Part shown: positions 37,303-46,562 of the stretch, in pieces | How the letters are laid out: the number at the start of each line of letters is the position of its first letter | How positions within the stretch are numbered: position 1 is the stretch's first letter | Origin: CAWARU01 sp963784575 | GTDB lineage: Bacteria; Pseudomonadota; Gammaproteobacteria; UBA6186; Azoamicaceae | Length of the DNA stretch: 64,000 nucleotides | Assembly (NCBI GenBank): GCA_963784575.1 | Contig: CAWARU010000001.1 | Location: 2,480,001 to 2,544,000, forward strand | Direction of reading: 5' to 3' | Translations under genes and position numbers: made by a program | Notes under the pieces: generated by a model | What the model saw: only the letters and a program-made list of their open reading frames with translations | What the model was told of the DNA's origin: nothing | Database searches by the model: none

Positions 37303-38130
37303 AGCAGTTGCTTGTCCCGAAGTCGCACTTGCGCCCAGTGCTGGAGCAGAAATACTAACACCTACACCTAAAGCAGGACTGGACTGCGACAATACAGCAG
37401 GCACTGAATGTGATAACGAGGCAGACACTGATTCTGCTATTACCTTAGCCATTTCAGTTTGTTCAAAAAAGGTGGTCAGTTCATCTATTCTTGAGGTCAG
37501 CTGATCACCAATAACATGACCATGCTGATGACCTTCACCAATTAAAAATTGTGCGCCTATACTCCTCAAAAAATCACCATCCCCATACATTCGCATATCT
37601 GGTTCATTGATACCATCATGATTTATGTCCCCGATATCAGCTTGATCATGAGCCTCTGCTGCTGCGAATATACTTAATCTCTCTTGTAAGAGTTTCTCCT
37701 CTATTCTAGCAACTTCCTCTTCAGTTAAAGCATCTTCCAAAGCTTGCGCTTCTTGTGCACTTTGTCTTTCCGAGGCCGCTTTTCTTTCTGCGTTAAGTTT
37801 AAGCGGTATAGGACGAGCTTCATCACTCGCCGCTTGCCCCATGCTCATGGAAAGTGCTAGCTCCATTTGCTCTTCCTCTGACATTTGTGCAACACCCCTA
37901 CCTCTTCCAATAGGAGCTCTTCGTGGCAGTGAAAGTTCCTGTAACTCTAACTCTCTTGCAAATTCGTCTAATTTGCTCTGCAGTTTTTGCTGTTCGACCC
38001 GACGCTTATCTTCACGCTCTTTGGTTTCCCTTTGGAGTCGTCCTCTTGTTTCCACTTCAGTTCGTGTCCGATTCTTTCTCTTGACTCGCTTCAGATAATT
38101 TTTCGGCTTGGATCTTTTCAATACCGCCAC
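37282..38130 (-). CDS. Charged protein with ubiquitin-interacting motif (downstream of two overlapping ORFs)
   Basis: Up to 282 residues if GTG 38130 is the start, but that codon has no ribosome-binding site and lies inside the preceding ORF. The true start may be later, or the frame may continue the upstream ORF by a +1 change. Residues 20-66 are charged helix. Residues 84-99 match the eukaryotic UIM consensus (acidic run EEE, then Met89, Ala92 and Ser96 at the required spacing). DINHDGINEPDM (~180) is an EF-hand-like calcium loop. The C-terminus is Ala/Ser-rich and low-complexity. UIMs bind ubiquitin, so a host-directed role is plausible (inference). Confidence 0.55.
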   Translation of the reverse strand: MAVLKRSKPKNYLKRVKRKNRTRTEVETRGRLQRETKEREDKRRVEQQKLQSKLDEFARELELQELSLPRRAPIGRGRGVAQMSEEEQMELALSMSMGQAASDEARPIPLKLNAERKAASERQSAQEAQALEDALTEEEVARIEEKLLQERLSIFAAAEAHDQADIGDINHDGINEPDMRMYGDGDFLRSIGAQFLIGEGHQHGHVIGDQLTSRIDELTTFFEQTEMAKVIAESVSASLSHSVPAVLSQSSPALGVGVSISAPALGASATSGQATAAPAKKS

Positions 38131-38950
38131 TCGTTTGACCGGCTGTATCCAGTGGGTTTGCTGTTTCTGCGTCTATAAGAGTATCTTTTTTGGTTGGCAG
38201 AGCTGTTTTCTCGAGAATTACTTTTATAGGTAAACTGTGTCTCGGACTATTCTTTGCTATTTCAAGCAATTTTTTATATTCTGTTTGAGCATAATTTATC
38301 AGAGTCCAGCCATTTTGTTTTAAAGTTGCAAGAGGCACCCGGCATTGAAGATATCCGCTCGGGTCTACCAAACTGCTTTCTCCTTTAGGTATTGCTGCTT
38401 CAATGAGTTCTTCTAAAGTCTTATAAGTGACCGTGTAACTTCTCGGATGAAATTCATCTACAGGAGTATCTTCAGACCATTTAATTGGAAGCACCGCTTT
38501 TATGCCATTTTCTTCTGGGATAATTTGAATACTGTCCACATGGAGAGAAATTGATACTCGAGTATGCACACCTTCTTTAACAGTCGCTTCGTAATCATAT
38601 GAAAAAAAGTACACAAACAAAGAACCAGGTTTTGTATTCAAGCACATTAAATAAGATGATTCCCACCATTTTTCCCAAGAACCACTGAATTCTCTGATAT
38701 AAGGAGCTGTTTGTGCCGCCGCTGCTTTGCTAAATCCGGGTAAACTTGAAGGATAGAGCTCTTTATAATTAGGATGAGCCAGACATTTTCTACCCAGCTC
38801 TGTTTGCTTCAATTTGTCTTCAAGTGCTTTTTTCTTTTGTTCCTCTTTTTCTTTTTCCCTTTTTATTCTTTCCCGTGCATCAACTTCAGCCGCTAATTCT
38901 CTCATTCTTTTTTGCAATTCTTTCTCTACTTTTGCTGCTTCTATAGACAT
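38057..38950 (-). CDS. Unknown charged protein (upstream of two overlapping ORFs)
   Basis: 297 residues from ATG 38950, about 6 bases after AGGTGA. The first 50 residues are a Lys/Glu coiled coil. Residues ~60-260 are a globular region with alternating strands (GSLFVYFFSYDYEATVKEGVHTRVSISLHVDSIQII). The C-terminal 40 residues are disordered (SEASQEKESDTN). It overlaps the next ORF by 74 bases in a +1 frame. The join TGAC ACG AAC TGA would, after a +1 shift, run into a similarly charged helix. One gene of about 540 residues is therefore possible. No family is recognised. Confidence 0.55.
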   Translation of the reverse strand: MSIEAAKVEKELQKRMRELAAEVDARERIKREKEKEEQKKKALEDKLKQTELGRKCLAHPNYKELYPSSLPGFSKAAAAQTAPYIREFSGSWEKWWESSYLMCLNTKPGSLFVYFFSYDYEATVKEGVHTRVSISLHVDSIQIIPEENGIKAVLPIKWSEDTPVDEFHPRSYTVTYKTLEELIEAAIPKGESSLVDPSGYLQCRVPLATLKQNGWTLINYAQTEYKKLLEIAKNSPRHSLPIKVILEKTALPTKKDTLIDAETANPLDTAGQTSGGIEKIQAEKLSEASQEKESDTN

Positions 38951-38959
38951 GATATTCAC

Positions 38960-39280
38960 CTATTTAAAAATTAGATTATTAATCGAAATGAAACAGCAAT
39001 TTGCAAAGTCCTGAGATCCGTGCTGCTCCCTGAATATTTAATGATATAACTTATGGTGGAAATGATAACATAGTGAAGTAGGAAAGAAAATGGAAATTTT
39101 GCACCTCAAAGGCTGTGCGGCCGAGCACCGTTGATATTAAGATTAAGAAAGTTAACCAAAATTATGTTAACCTAGTTCCATTCGGTGGTGGCACGCTTAC
39201 TAGTGAAGGCTGTACTTGAGCAGCTTTTTCTATGGTGGCTCGCTCACGCGAATAAGTATCACAGAGCACTTTAGTCTTAG
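38960..39280. other. Intergenic region without a recognisable gene
   Basis: About 320 bases. A short palindrome GTTAAC-N9-GTTAAC is present near 39150-39172. I see no ORF with a ribosome-binding site, no RNA gene and no mobile element. Confidence 0.4.
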
Positions 39281-39553
39281 GATCTGAAGCAGCTTAACAA
39301 AATGAACTTATTAAATGAGATCGGTTTTTCTTGGGAACCACGCGATTTTATATGGCAACAGCACTATCAGGAATTGTTAGATTACAAAAAAATGAACGGC
39401 AATAGTAATGTACCGCAAGGATATTCAGATAAGAGGCTAGTAACATGGGTACTTACTCAAAGGAATTATCGAAAAAAGCAAAAGCTCTCTTATGATAAAA
39501 TTAAATTATTGAATGAAATCGGCTTTTCTGGAAACCATTCGTGCGGTAAGTAA
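39281..39553 (+). pseudogene. Remnant of a helicase-associated (HA) domain protein
   Basis: An open stretch encodes one full and parts of two further HA repeats: NLLNEIGFSWEPRD, WQQHYQELLDYKKMNGNSNVPQGY, LVTWVLTQRNYRKKQKLS, KIKLLNEIGFSG. Such repeats follow a DEAD/DEAH helicase in plasmid- or phage-linked proteins. Here there is no helicase and no ribosome-binding site. The frame begins after a stop at 39278, so it is a decayed fragment and a sign of past insertion or rearrangement. Confidence 0.6.
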
Positions 39554-39637
39554 ACTGTGATACTCAATGATGGTATGACGATTGTAATACCACAGAAAAA
39601 TTTTGGGTTTGATCTTCAGATTTCAATAGATCATGAT

Positions 39638-39801
39638 CCACTCATGATCCACGAAGTTCCGCATTGTCAGATATTGCTTACAAAAAAATAAGTAAATGAG
39701 ATCTTGTATTTTGTTTTAACCATGATAATATTGCGTTCTGTCCCGTTTCTTAAGGATTGTTGTCCCCTTACATAGTATGTAATTAGTAATGGAGTATTCT
39801 T
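39638..39801 (+). repeat. Duplicated leader, copy 1 (upstream of giant toxin-like gene)
   Basis: This ~165-base stretch is nearly identical to 54631-54797 and ends at the start codon of the next gene in both places. It contains a conserved promoter-like pair, TTGTAT (39704-39709) and TAATAT (39726-39731), 16 bases apart, and the GGAG ribosome-binding site. Confidence 0.8.
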
Positions 39802-42800
39802 ATGGGTTTTTGGAAAGAGGTAAAGAAAGGATTCAATAAAGTATCTGGCAAACACGACCTTCGCAAACAATACGATCAAAGTATTGAAAAAATTTCAGAG
39901 GACGAATCTAGAATTTTAGCCGAATTAAATTCGGAACTTCAAAATGAACTCGCTAAATTAGCTGCAGAACGTGCCAATCTTGAAGTAGTAAAACAACAGG
40001 AAACGGCGCAGCATCTGAAAGAAAAAACAGCTGCAATTCAGCAGCTTGAAGCAGCGCAGACACAAAGAAAACAAGCCTTTGAGATTGCGTGCCAAAATGT
40101 AAAGAACAATATGCGATTAGTCAAAGCGGCTTTGATGGCTTGTATGAGCGGGGATGTTAAAGTTGTTGAAGCGTTGCTTAAAAATAGCAATATTTCCCTA
40201 AGATTGTTCTTTTTCTCACTGCTCCCTTTACACATTGCGGCGGAACATAATCAAGCTGCCATTGCGAAACTTTTATGCGCAAATGGTGTTAATTTGTGCA
40301 GAGCACATTCTGATGGGTATACCGCTTTTGATTTGGCAGAATTGCAAAATCACGAGCAAGTGATTGATGCTCTGCGAGAGGTGGTATCACATACGGAAAA
40401 ATTTTGGCTTGCTTTGAAAAAAGGCGAGAGTCTTGCTCTGCAGGCTGCATTAGACCTGGGAGCAGATATTAATTTCAGCCATCCGGAAGGCTACAATGCG
40501 CTGCTTTATGCAATTAAGCATCAACCTAAAATAGTTCCATTTTTAATTAAGGCTAAAGCCGACCCCAATGTTTTAGATGCGGATGGCTATAGCGTTTTGC
40601 AGCTCGCCATTTTGAGTAAGCAGCCGTTTGAAGTTATCCATGCTTTAGTGGAAGCTGGCGCTGACATAACACACAAAGAAAATAAGCTTAAAAAAACCGC
40701 AGTTGAATTAGCAAATGAACATTCCGATTTTCGAGTCAAGACTTATCTTCTAGACTGCGAATGGGAAGAATTAATCAGAGCACAAAATTATTCTGGGTTG
40801 GTTGCGGGGGGGCCTAACTGGTGTAATGAAGGAGGTTGGAGTGATCCAAAATACAATTCAACCATAAGAAGTGTCTTTGCCAAGGTCAATGGCGAACAGC
40901 AATTATTTGTGCTTGGCCGTGCTGGCGATGGGATCTATCTTCATAGTTATGATTTTACCAAAGAAACCTGGACCACACTGCCGAGAGGCCCCTTGTATGC
41001 AGATGCATCTGGTTTCGGAGCCCATCCATACTATAGTACTATCCGTTTGATTAAAGCACGTACAGCGGATGGTTTAGATAAATTATTCTTATTGATTCGT
41101 AGTGGGTATGGAATTCATATGTCTTGCTACGATCCGCATACTTGTAAGTGGACAGAATGCGGCCCGGGCCCAGCTTGTTCTGATGGCAGCGGCTGGGCTC
41201 ACGAACAATATTACTCCACATTTCGTCTCACTACAGCACGGACTGGAGATGGAAAAGAAAAAATATTTTTATTGTATCGTGCTGGTGCCGGGACTATGAT
41301 GTGGGGTTTTGACCCGAATACTTATCAATGGTTTGGATGTGGAGCTGGACCTTGTTGTTCCGATAGCAGCGGTTGGGCTTATAAACAATATTATTCTACC
41401 TTACAATTGGCAACAGCGCGGGACGCTCATGGTTTAGATAAAATCGTATTAGTGTACCGTGAAGCAGCTGGCGTTAAGATAGGATTTTTCGACCCCAACA
41501 CTTACAAATGGTCTGGATTTACACCTGGACCTAATTGTTCTGATTTCACTGGTTGGGCTCCAGAACAATATTACGGGACCATCCAAGTCAAAGTCGGACG
41601 GATTAAAGGAGAAGACCATCTTTTTTTGATAGCACGAAGCACTTATGGGATCGGTTTATGGTCTTATAATCCCAATACTTCAGTATTGAAACACCATGCT
41701 TCTGGACCAGCGTGGGCAGACAGATGTGGTTGGGATCAAAAGTGTTATTGGTCCACGATTCAAATGGGTATTGCTGAAGGGCACCAGGGAAACGATTATC
41801 TATTATTATTTGGCCGTGGCGGGCAGGGAGTCATGGCACATGCCTTCAATCCTGAGACTAACAACTGGCTTCCATTACCTTTCCATGTTCCGCTGGCAGA
41901 CGGTACAGGCTGGAATGCAGAGCCGCATTTTTCAACCATTCAAGTGCATTCATTACGCGTCAAACATCAAAACCACATCTTTGTTTTTGCGAGAGGCAGA
42001 CGCGGGATATTTTGCTGGTCGCACGCTATGAATTTAAACGCCTTGGAACATCATTTTGCCCCAAAATCTTTGGGTTTAGTCTTATCCCCAGAAACTTTAC
42101 AATTAATGAATGCGAGTTTGAAGAGCCAATCTGAACTTGCACTGAAACTCTTCAATGCTGCAGAACATGGGGATTACAAAGCAGTGGAAGCTTGTCTCTC
42201 TCAAGGTGCCTACATCAATAGTGTTGACGCAAAAGGTTATGATGCCTTACAAAAAGCAATTCTCTCTCAAAAGCTCTCATTAGAATTATTTAATGTCTTA
42301 AAGAAGGCAGGTATTGATATCAATCATGAAAATGCTAATCATGAAACCACCTCAACTTTGGCCAAAACACAGATACCAAAGTTGGCGTATATTTTGCATG
42401 ATGAACCTATTCTTGGTATTCGAGAATTCTTAAAAACGTCAGACGGAGATACCATTGCTGCTTTCGATGCAGAATGCAGTAGAACTCAAAGATATCTCGA
42501 TAAATACCCTGAGCCTATCCAGAAAATAGAAGCGATGTTAAGTTATTACCTGTGGTTAAGCAGAGTAGAGCCTTATGCACTTTATGTATTTCCAATGATG
42601 ATAATGCTCACACACCTCAAGGAAATAATTGCTCAAGGTTCTATAGAAGACACCCATAAACAACAAGTTATGGATTTTGCACAGCAATTCTTTATAGCGA
42701 CCCGAGCGCTTCATTGCGTATTTATTGATTTTGACATGCTTGACGCAACTCTAGAAGACGAAAAGGACTATGACTATATTATCAAAAGTATGCAATTGAA

Positions 42801-45738
42801 AAACAAAGCGAAAGAACTTGCTCTGAGATTAAAACTTGCCCCTGAACACCCCAAAGTAATAGAAGAGCTCTATAAAACTCATCCTGAACTCTTTATCGCA
42901 GGTACCGCGAGTATTATTGCAGAATTCGGGAAACAAGTCTTTGGAATGGGGCAGGTAACATTGGCTGTGACAGACACTGCCGCTAAAGAGTCTCTTGAAT
43001 ATCAAAAAGAGCACCAAGTACTATTTAACCTCAATGTTAAAAACTTTATTGGTGCAAAATTCTACCAGATGACGCAGGAAGCAATAAATTCTGGGTTAAT
43101 CTCTACTCCTCCAAAATTGACCTTAAAGAATAAAATGGCAATCTGGCAAAAGACTCGTGATGAGATGCAGCAGAAAATGGACAAGGAAGAGGCGGCAATG
43201 AAGAAAGCCTTCCTTGCTGAAAAACAAGAGCTCGAGCATTGGCTCAATGAACGAGAGCTCGCCTTTAATAAACATATCGCTGAAATAAACAACGTCATAA
43301 ATTCGCTCCATGCGGCAGACTCCGAAGTTTTGCAGCAATATAATAACGCAGTTCAATCAATCCGCAATACCTTTGCAGACTTAAGAGAGCAAATCGATTC
43401 TGATTACAAACATGCCAAACACAAACTAAATGAACGCTTTTTCAAGAACCTGGCTGTTATTGCTGCAGTAGCTGTCATCGTCCCTCAAATTGCGCCAACG
43501 CTTGCGTCGAATCTCGGGATCGCCTTTGGGATCACCTCCTCCACAACCAGCATGGCAGCCCTTACCTTAGCCGTAGAAGGGGCATTAATGGGGTCCTTGA
43601 CGGCTGCACTCACCGGCAATACCAACCGAATTCTAAAAGATGGTGCCATATCTGCAGGGCTCTCTGCATTTGGGTTTTATCTCGGAAACGCCTTAGGCGG
43701 CACCACTGCATTCCAAAACATGAACTCCCTATTTAAGTCTAGCGAATTGACTATTATCAAAATTGGTAACCAAGTTTTCACTCAAGGCGTAGTCACCAAC
43801 GCCGTAGTTGCAGCCTCCAAAGCCGCAATCCAAGTAGGCTTCGATGGAGGCAAACTCTCCCCCGCTCTCTTAACTTCCATCGGCACCACAATTGCCATAG
43901 GAGGTTCTCGAGAACTTGGATTTGTTCGAAACTTAAACGAAAAGCTGATGTCGGTTCTAGTCAGTGCGGCAGTCACCTCCGCCATCACCCGTTCTAACTT
44001 CGTACAAACTGCCGCGAATATTTGGTTGACAACCGCCGCACAAGTGGGAGGTGCAAGCCTTGGACAACTCTTGTCGGATATTTCTGTAACCGAGCGCAGC
44101 AGAACTGCCCTTAATAGAAGCAAAGCCTTTGATGAGCTGCAGCAGGTGGGTGGAAGTGCCAGAGTTCCCGCCAATAGAGAACGCACAATCTCACCTGCAC
44201 CAGACAAACCTGCTTCAGCCTCATCTCACAAACGTACTGATAAGGTAGCAAAACCTTCCCAGCATGTAGATAGAAAAGCTAAAACTCCAAAACCTTTAGG
44301 ATCTAAACCTACATCTGCTAAAGAAAAAGAACATGAACCTGCAATAGTAAAATTAACAAAGGAATTTGGAACACCAACAAAAAATACCCAACAAGCAAAA
44401 AAAGCAACAACTTCTCCCATAAGAGAAATTTTGGAAGAAGCAAGAACTGCCAAGTCTTCTTATCCCGGAAAAACTGAGCTAGAAATGATAAGACCTAAAT
44501 CACTTGAATCTTCTCTTGCCGAAGACATCATCAATCTTCTTATTGCTCCTGTTTATGCAGAAGCTGTTCCTAAAGTGGTCCTAGAACTAGAAATTGCCGA
44601 TCCACGAATTCAAAAACTAAAACGAGAAACCTTGGCTCAAAGAAGGCCCCTAGATATTACACCAAAGGATTTATCTCCCCTTAAGCAAATAGGAGCAGCA
44701 ACCAAGCCTGTCAAAATCGGATCAAAACTTCCATCTAGTGCATCGGATATTAGGGGACGTGAGCATCAAATTCTAACCACATCTTCATCCAGATCCAGAA
44801 TAAGATCCTATGATGACTTTATTGGTATTAAGATTGATTCCCAGGTGAATCCAACGGACAATTTTGTGGTAAGAACCAATGTTCCAGCTATCACTCCATT
44901 GCCAGTATATTCAACTGCTTGGACAACAAGATCACAACCTCGTTTTGGCAGCGAAGGCTTGTTTGACTTCTACACGCCTGGACTGAACCGACGAGGTCGC
45001 GAGATCTTAACTTCATTAGGTCTTGAAAGTTCACCATATCATCATATCTCTCATTTTAATTCTATCCCGAAGCTTGGCAACTATAGCCGACCTCAAAAAC
45101 GCTTCAATGAATTAATGATGCTTACAGAAAATCATGATGAATCTCTTTTTGCAGCCGATGGTGTGGTTGCAAGAATGACAGATGAACAACTATTTTCAGA
45201 TTTAAAACAATTGAAGACGAGAGCAAATAGTGTTCTTGATGATTGGAATGAAATACAACAGAGAAGAGCATTAGATGCTGGAGTCCCTCAACTTGCAGCT
45301 TGGATCCAAGCCGGAACCTGGGTTGGGAAGGCTGGGTTGGCTCTTATTCCGGAATCAACTGGCGAAGCCGTGCTATATATAAGTGGCGGAAAAATTGGCA
45401 AAGAGCTTTTGTTTAGGGGGGTACCAGCCCTTTATAAAGAGAGCAAAGTTCTGTATTATCTTTATACGTTCAACAAACGATGTGAAATAGGTCACGTATT
45501 TTCACAAGTCAAGGGGCAAACAAAATTTGGTCATATGCCAGATACTGCTCAAAATAGGAGACTTTTAGTTGAAACTTTTTCTGACAAAAGTAATTATATT
45601 TACACTGATCAATGGGGAAAAGAAATATACTCAAAATTACTTCAAGATGGGACAGAATCGTGGGCTTATATTCAAAATGGTATAGTTAAAAGTGGTGGAA
45701 TAAATGTAACTCCCAAGTTTCTCAAACTTATCCCCTAA
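39802..45738 (+). CDS. Giant polymorphic-toxin-like protein with ankyrin repeats and seven-bladed propeller
   Basis: 1978 residues. ~30-95: coiled coil. ~105-330: ankyrin repeats. ~333-743: seven ~60-residue repeats, each with a W/F-containing SGW....YYSTI-type motif, most likely a seven-bladed beta-propeller. ~775-870: more ankyrin. ~880-1215: helical. ~1216-1420: long Ala/Gly-rich hydrophobic region like the pre-toxin segments of CdiA-type proteins. ~1430-1700: Pro/Lys linker. ~1860-1978: C-terminal cassette with H-V-F...GHM..T..NRR and a W-x-Y-x-Q-N-G...GG-x-N pattern, as in small RNase-type toxin tips. A candidate immunity gene follows. The toxin fold and target are inferred. No signal peptide is seen, so the export route is unknown. 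Confidence 0.75.
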   Translation: MGFWKEVKKGFNKVSGKHDLRKQYDQSIEKISEDESRILAELNSELQNELAKLAAERANLEVVKQQETAQHLKEKTAAIQQLEAAQTQRKQAFEIACQNVKNNMRLVKAALMACMSGDVKVVEALLKNSNISLRLFFFSLLPLHIAAEHNQAAIAKLLCANGVNLCRAHSDGYTAFDLAELQNHEQVIDALREVVSHTEKFWLALKKGESLALQAALDLGADINFSHPEGYNALLYAIKHQPKIVPFLIKAKADPNVLDADGYSVLQLAILSKQPFEVIHALVEAGADITHKENKLKKTAVELANEHSDFRVKTYLLDCEWEELIRAQNYSGLVAGGPNWCNEGGWSDPKYNSTIRSVFAKVNGEQQLFVLGRAGDGIYLHSYDFTKETWTTLPRGPLYADASGFGAHPYYSTIRLIKARTADGLDKLFLLIRSGYGIHMSCYDPHTCKWTECGPGPACSDGSGWAHEQYYSTFRLTTARTGDGKEKIFLLYRAGAGTMMWGFDPNTYQWFGCGAGPCCSDSSGWAYKQYYSTLQLATARDAHGLDKIVLVYREAAGVKIGFFDPNTYKWSGFTPGPNCSDFTGWAPEQYYGTIQVKVGRIKGEDHLFLIARSTYGIGLWSYNPNTSVLKHHASGPAWADRCGWDQKCYWSTIQMGIAEGHQGNDYLLLFGRGGQGVMAHAFNPETNNWLPLPFHVPLADGTGWNAEPHFSTIQVHSLRVKHQNHIFVFARGRRGIFCWSHAMNLNALEHHFAPKSLGLVLSPETLQLMNASLKSQSELALKLFNAAEHGDYKAVEACLSQGAYINSVDAKGYDALQKAILSQKLSLELFNVLKKAGIDINHENANHETTSTLAKTQIPKLAYILHDEPILGIREFLKTSDGDTIAAFDAECSRTQRYLDKYPEPIQKIEAMLSYYLWLSRVEPYALYVFPMMIMLTHLKEIIAQGSIEDTHKQQVMDFAQQFFIATRALHCVFIDFDMLDATLEDEKDYDYIIKSMQLKNKAKELALRLKLAPEHPKVIEELYKTHPELFIAGTASIIAEFGKQVFGMGQVTLAVTDTAAKESLEYQKEHQVLFNLNVKNFIGAKFYQMTQEAINSGLISTPPKLTLKNKMAIWQKTRDEMQQKMDKEEAAMKKAFLAEKQELEHWLNERELAFNKHIAEINNVINSLHAADSEVLQQYNNAVQSIRNTFADLREQIDSDYKHAKHKLNERFFKNLAVIAAVAVIVPQIAPTLASNLGIAFGITSSTTSMAALTLAVEGALMGSLTAALTGNTNRILKDGAISAGLSAFGFYLGNALGGTTAFQNMNSLFKSSELTIIKIGNQVFTQGVVTNAVVAASKAAIQVGFDGGKLSPALLTSIGTTIAIGGSRELGFVRNLNEKLMSVLVSAAVTSAITRSNFVQTAANIWLTTAAQVGGASLGQLLSDISVTERSRTALNRSKAFDELQQVGGSARVPANRERTISPAPDKPASASSHKRTDKVAKPSQHVDRKAKTPKPLGSKPTSAKEKEHEPAIVKLTKEFGTPTKNTQQAKKATTSPIREILEEARTAKSSYPGKTELEMIRPKSLESSLAEDIINLLIAPVYAEAVPKVVLELEIADPRIQKLKRETLAQRRPLDITPKDLSPLKQIGAATKPVKIGSKLPSSASDIRGREHQILTTSSSRSRIRSYDDFIGIKIDSQVNPTDNFVVRTNVPAITPLPVYSTAWTTRSQPRFGSEGLFDFYTPGLNRRGREILTSLGLESSPYHHISHFNSIPKLGNYSRPQKRFNELMMLTENHDESLFAADGVVARMTDEQLFSDLKQLKTRANSVLDDWNEIQQRRALDAGVPQLAAWIQAGTWVGKAGLALIPESTGEAVLYISGGKIGKELLFRGVPALYKESKVLYYLYTFNKRCEIGHVFSQVKGQTKFGHMPDTAQNRRLLVETFSDKSNYIYTDQWGKEIYSKLLQDGTESWAYIQNGIVKSGGINVTPKFLKLIP

Positions 45739-45772
45739 TGAAAGTAAGACTATCTATATGGAGACTCGTTAT

Positions 45773-46219
45773 ATGAAATTAAGTATAAGACAAGCTTTTG
45801 AAGTGACATATTTATATCTTTTTGAAGATTTAAATGTGGGAGATAGTAGTTGGGAAGTGAGCGATGTTTTAAGTTTATCAGATACTGACGAGAGGAAAAC
45901 AATTCATTCAGGTGGTCCTACTGCCGATCCTGTTGTTTGGCAGGATTGGAAAATATGCGTAGAAAAAATTTTAGAGGATAACAAAATTGTACATGAAGAT
46001 CATGGTATTAAATTAACAAGAGAACAAGCCTTGAAAACTATGTGTTGTTTTCTACAAAAGCGGTATTGGGAAAAGAAACATAATATGTTGCTTCGGGAGG
46101 CTGTGCTTGATCTTCAAAAATACTTAACTGGAAATATCCCCTTAGAAAAGACAGAACCTTGGAGACAATGGGTTGAATGCGCAAATGATAGTTTATCTTT
46201 TAAAGAAATTTTCGAATGA
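45773..46219 (+). CDS. Candidate immunity protein with internal duplication
   Basis: 148 residues from ATG 45773, preceded by GGAG (45760-45763); an ATG at 45758 is an alternative. The two halves repeat the same pattern. Half 1 is KLSIRQAFEVTYLYL ... EVSDVLSLSD ... DPVVWQDWKICVEKI. Half 2 is KLTREQALKTMCCFLQ ... REAVLDLQKYLTG ... EPWRQWVECAND. The half pattern resembles small helical CDI-type immunity proteins that I recall; no search was possible. Its place 34 bases after the toxin-like cassette supports immunity to that cassette. It is acidic and cytoplasmic. Confidence 0.6.
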   Translation: MKLSIRQAFEVTYLYLFEDLNVGDSSWEVSDVLSLSDTDERKTIHSGGPTADPVVWQDWKICVEKILEDNKIVHEDHGIKLTREQALKTMCCFLQKRYWEKKHNMLLREAVLDLQKYLTGNIPLEKTEPWRQWVECANDSLSFKEIFE

Positions 46220-46249
46220 TGATTCTGTAAGGAACTTGGGTCAAAGGGG

Positions 46250-46315
46250 TAAGGTGCCAGGCCGCTGCAATACACAATAAAAATTTAATGCGTATTGCAG
46301 CTGCCTGGCACCTTA
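46250..46315. repeat. GGTGCCAGGC palindromic element, copy 1
   Basis: TAAGGTGCCAGGCCGCTGCAATAC is mirrored as GTATTGCAGCTGCCTGGCACCTTA around an AT-rich centre, with one mismatch. It is almost the same sequence as the element at 46491-46562. It lies just after the immunity gene. Confidence 0.85.
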
Positions 46316-46490
46316 GCTTCCTTAGCTTTATATACGTTCAACAAAAGATGCGAAGTAGAACATATTTTTTCAAGAGTGAACGGACAGGTAAAACATGAGC
46401 ATTTAGAAGACACACCCCTAAATAGAAGGATGTTATTAGAAACAATTTTAAATAAAAAAAATTTGCAAGGTATTGATAAGTTTGGAGTTG
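46316..46490 (+). pseudogene. Orphan toxin-tail fragment
   Basis: The frame reads LYTFNKRCEVEHIFSRVNG, then HEHLEDTPLNRRMLLETIL, then GIDKFGVE. It aligns with LYTFNKRCEIGHVFSQVKG ... DTAQNRRLLVETF ... TDQWGKE of the 1978-residue protein. It has no start codon of its own; the surrounding ORF starts and stops within the flanking palindromes. It is a displaced alternative C-terminal cassette cut off by palindrome insertion, as seen at polymorphic toxin loci. Confidence 0.7.
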
Positions 46491-46562
46491 AGAGTAAGGT
46501 GCCAGGCCGCTGCAATACGAATTAAATTTAATGCGTATTGCAGCGGCCTGGCACCTTACTCT
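46491..46562. repeat. GGTGCCAGGC palindromic element, copy 2
   Basis: An almost perfect inverted repeat: AGAGTAAGGTGCCAGGCCGC... is mirrored as ...GCGGCCTGGCACCTTACTCT with arms of about 28 bases around AATTAAATTTAATG. Its right arm supplies the first codons of the hemD frame. Confidence 0.9.

Noticed and set aside
39302..39553. Intact gene for a helicase-associated domain protein
   Set aside because: Only HA repeats remain, with no helicase and no ribosome-binding site; treated as a remnant.
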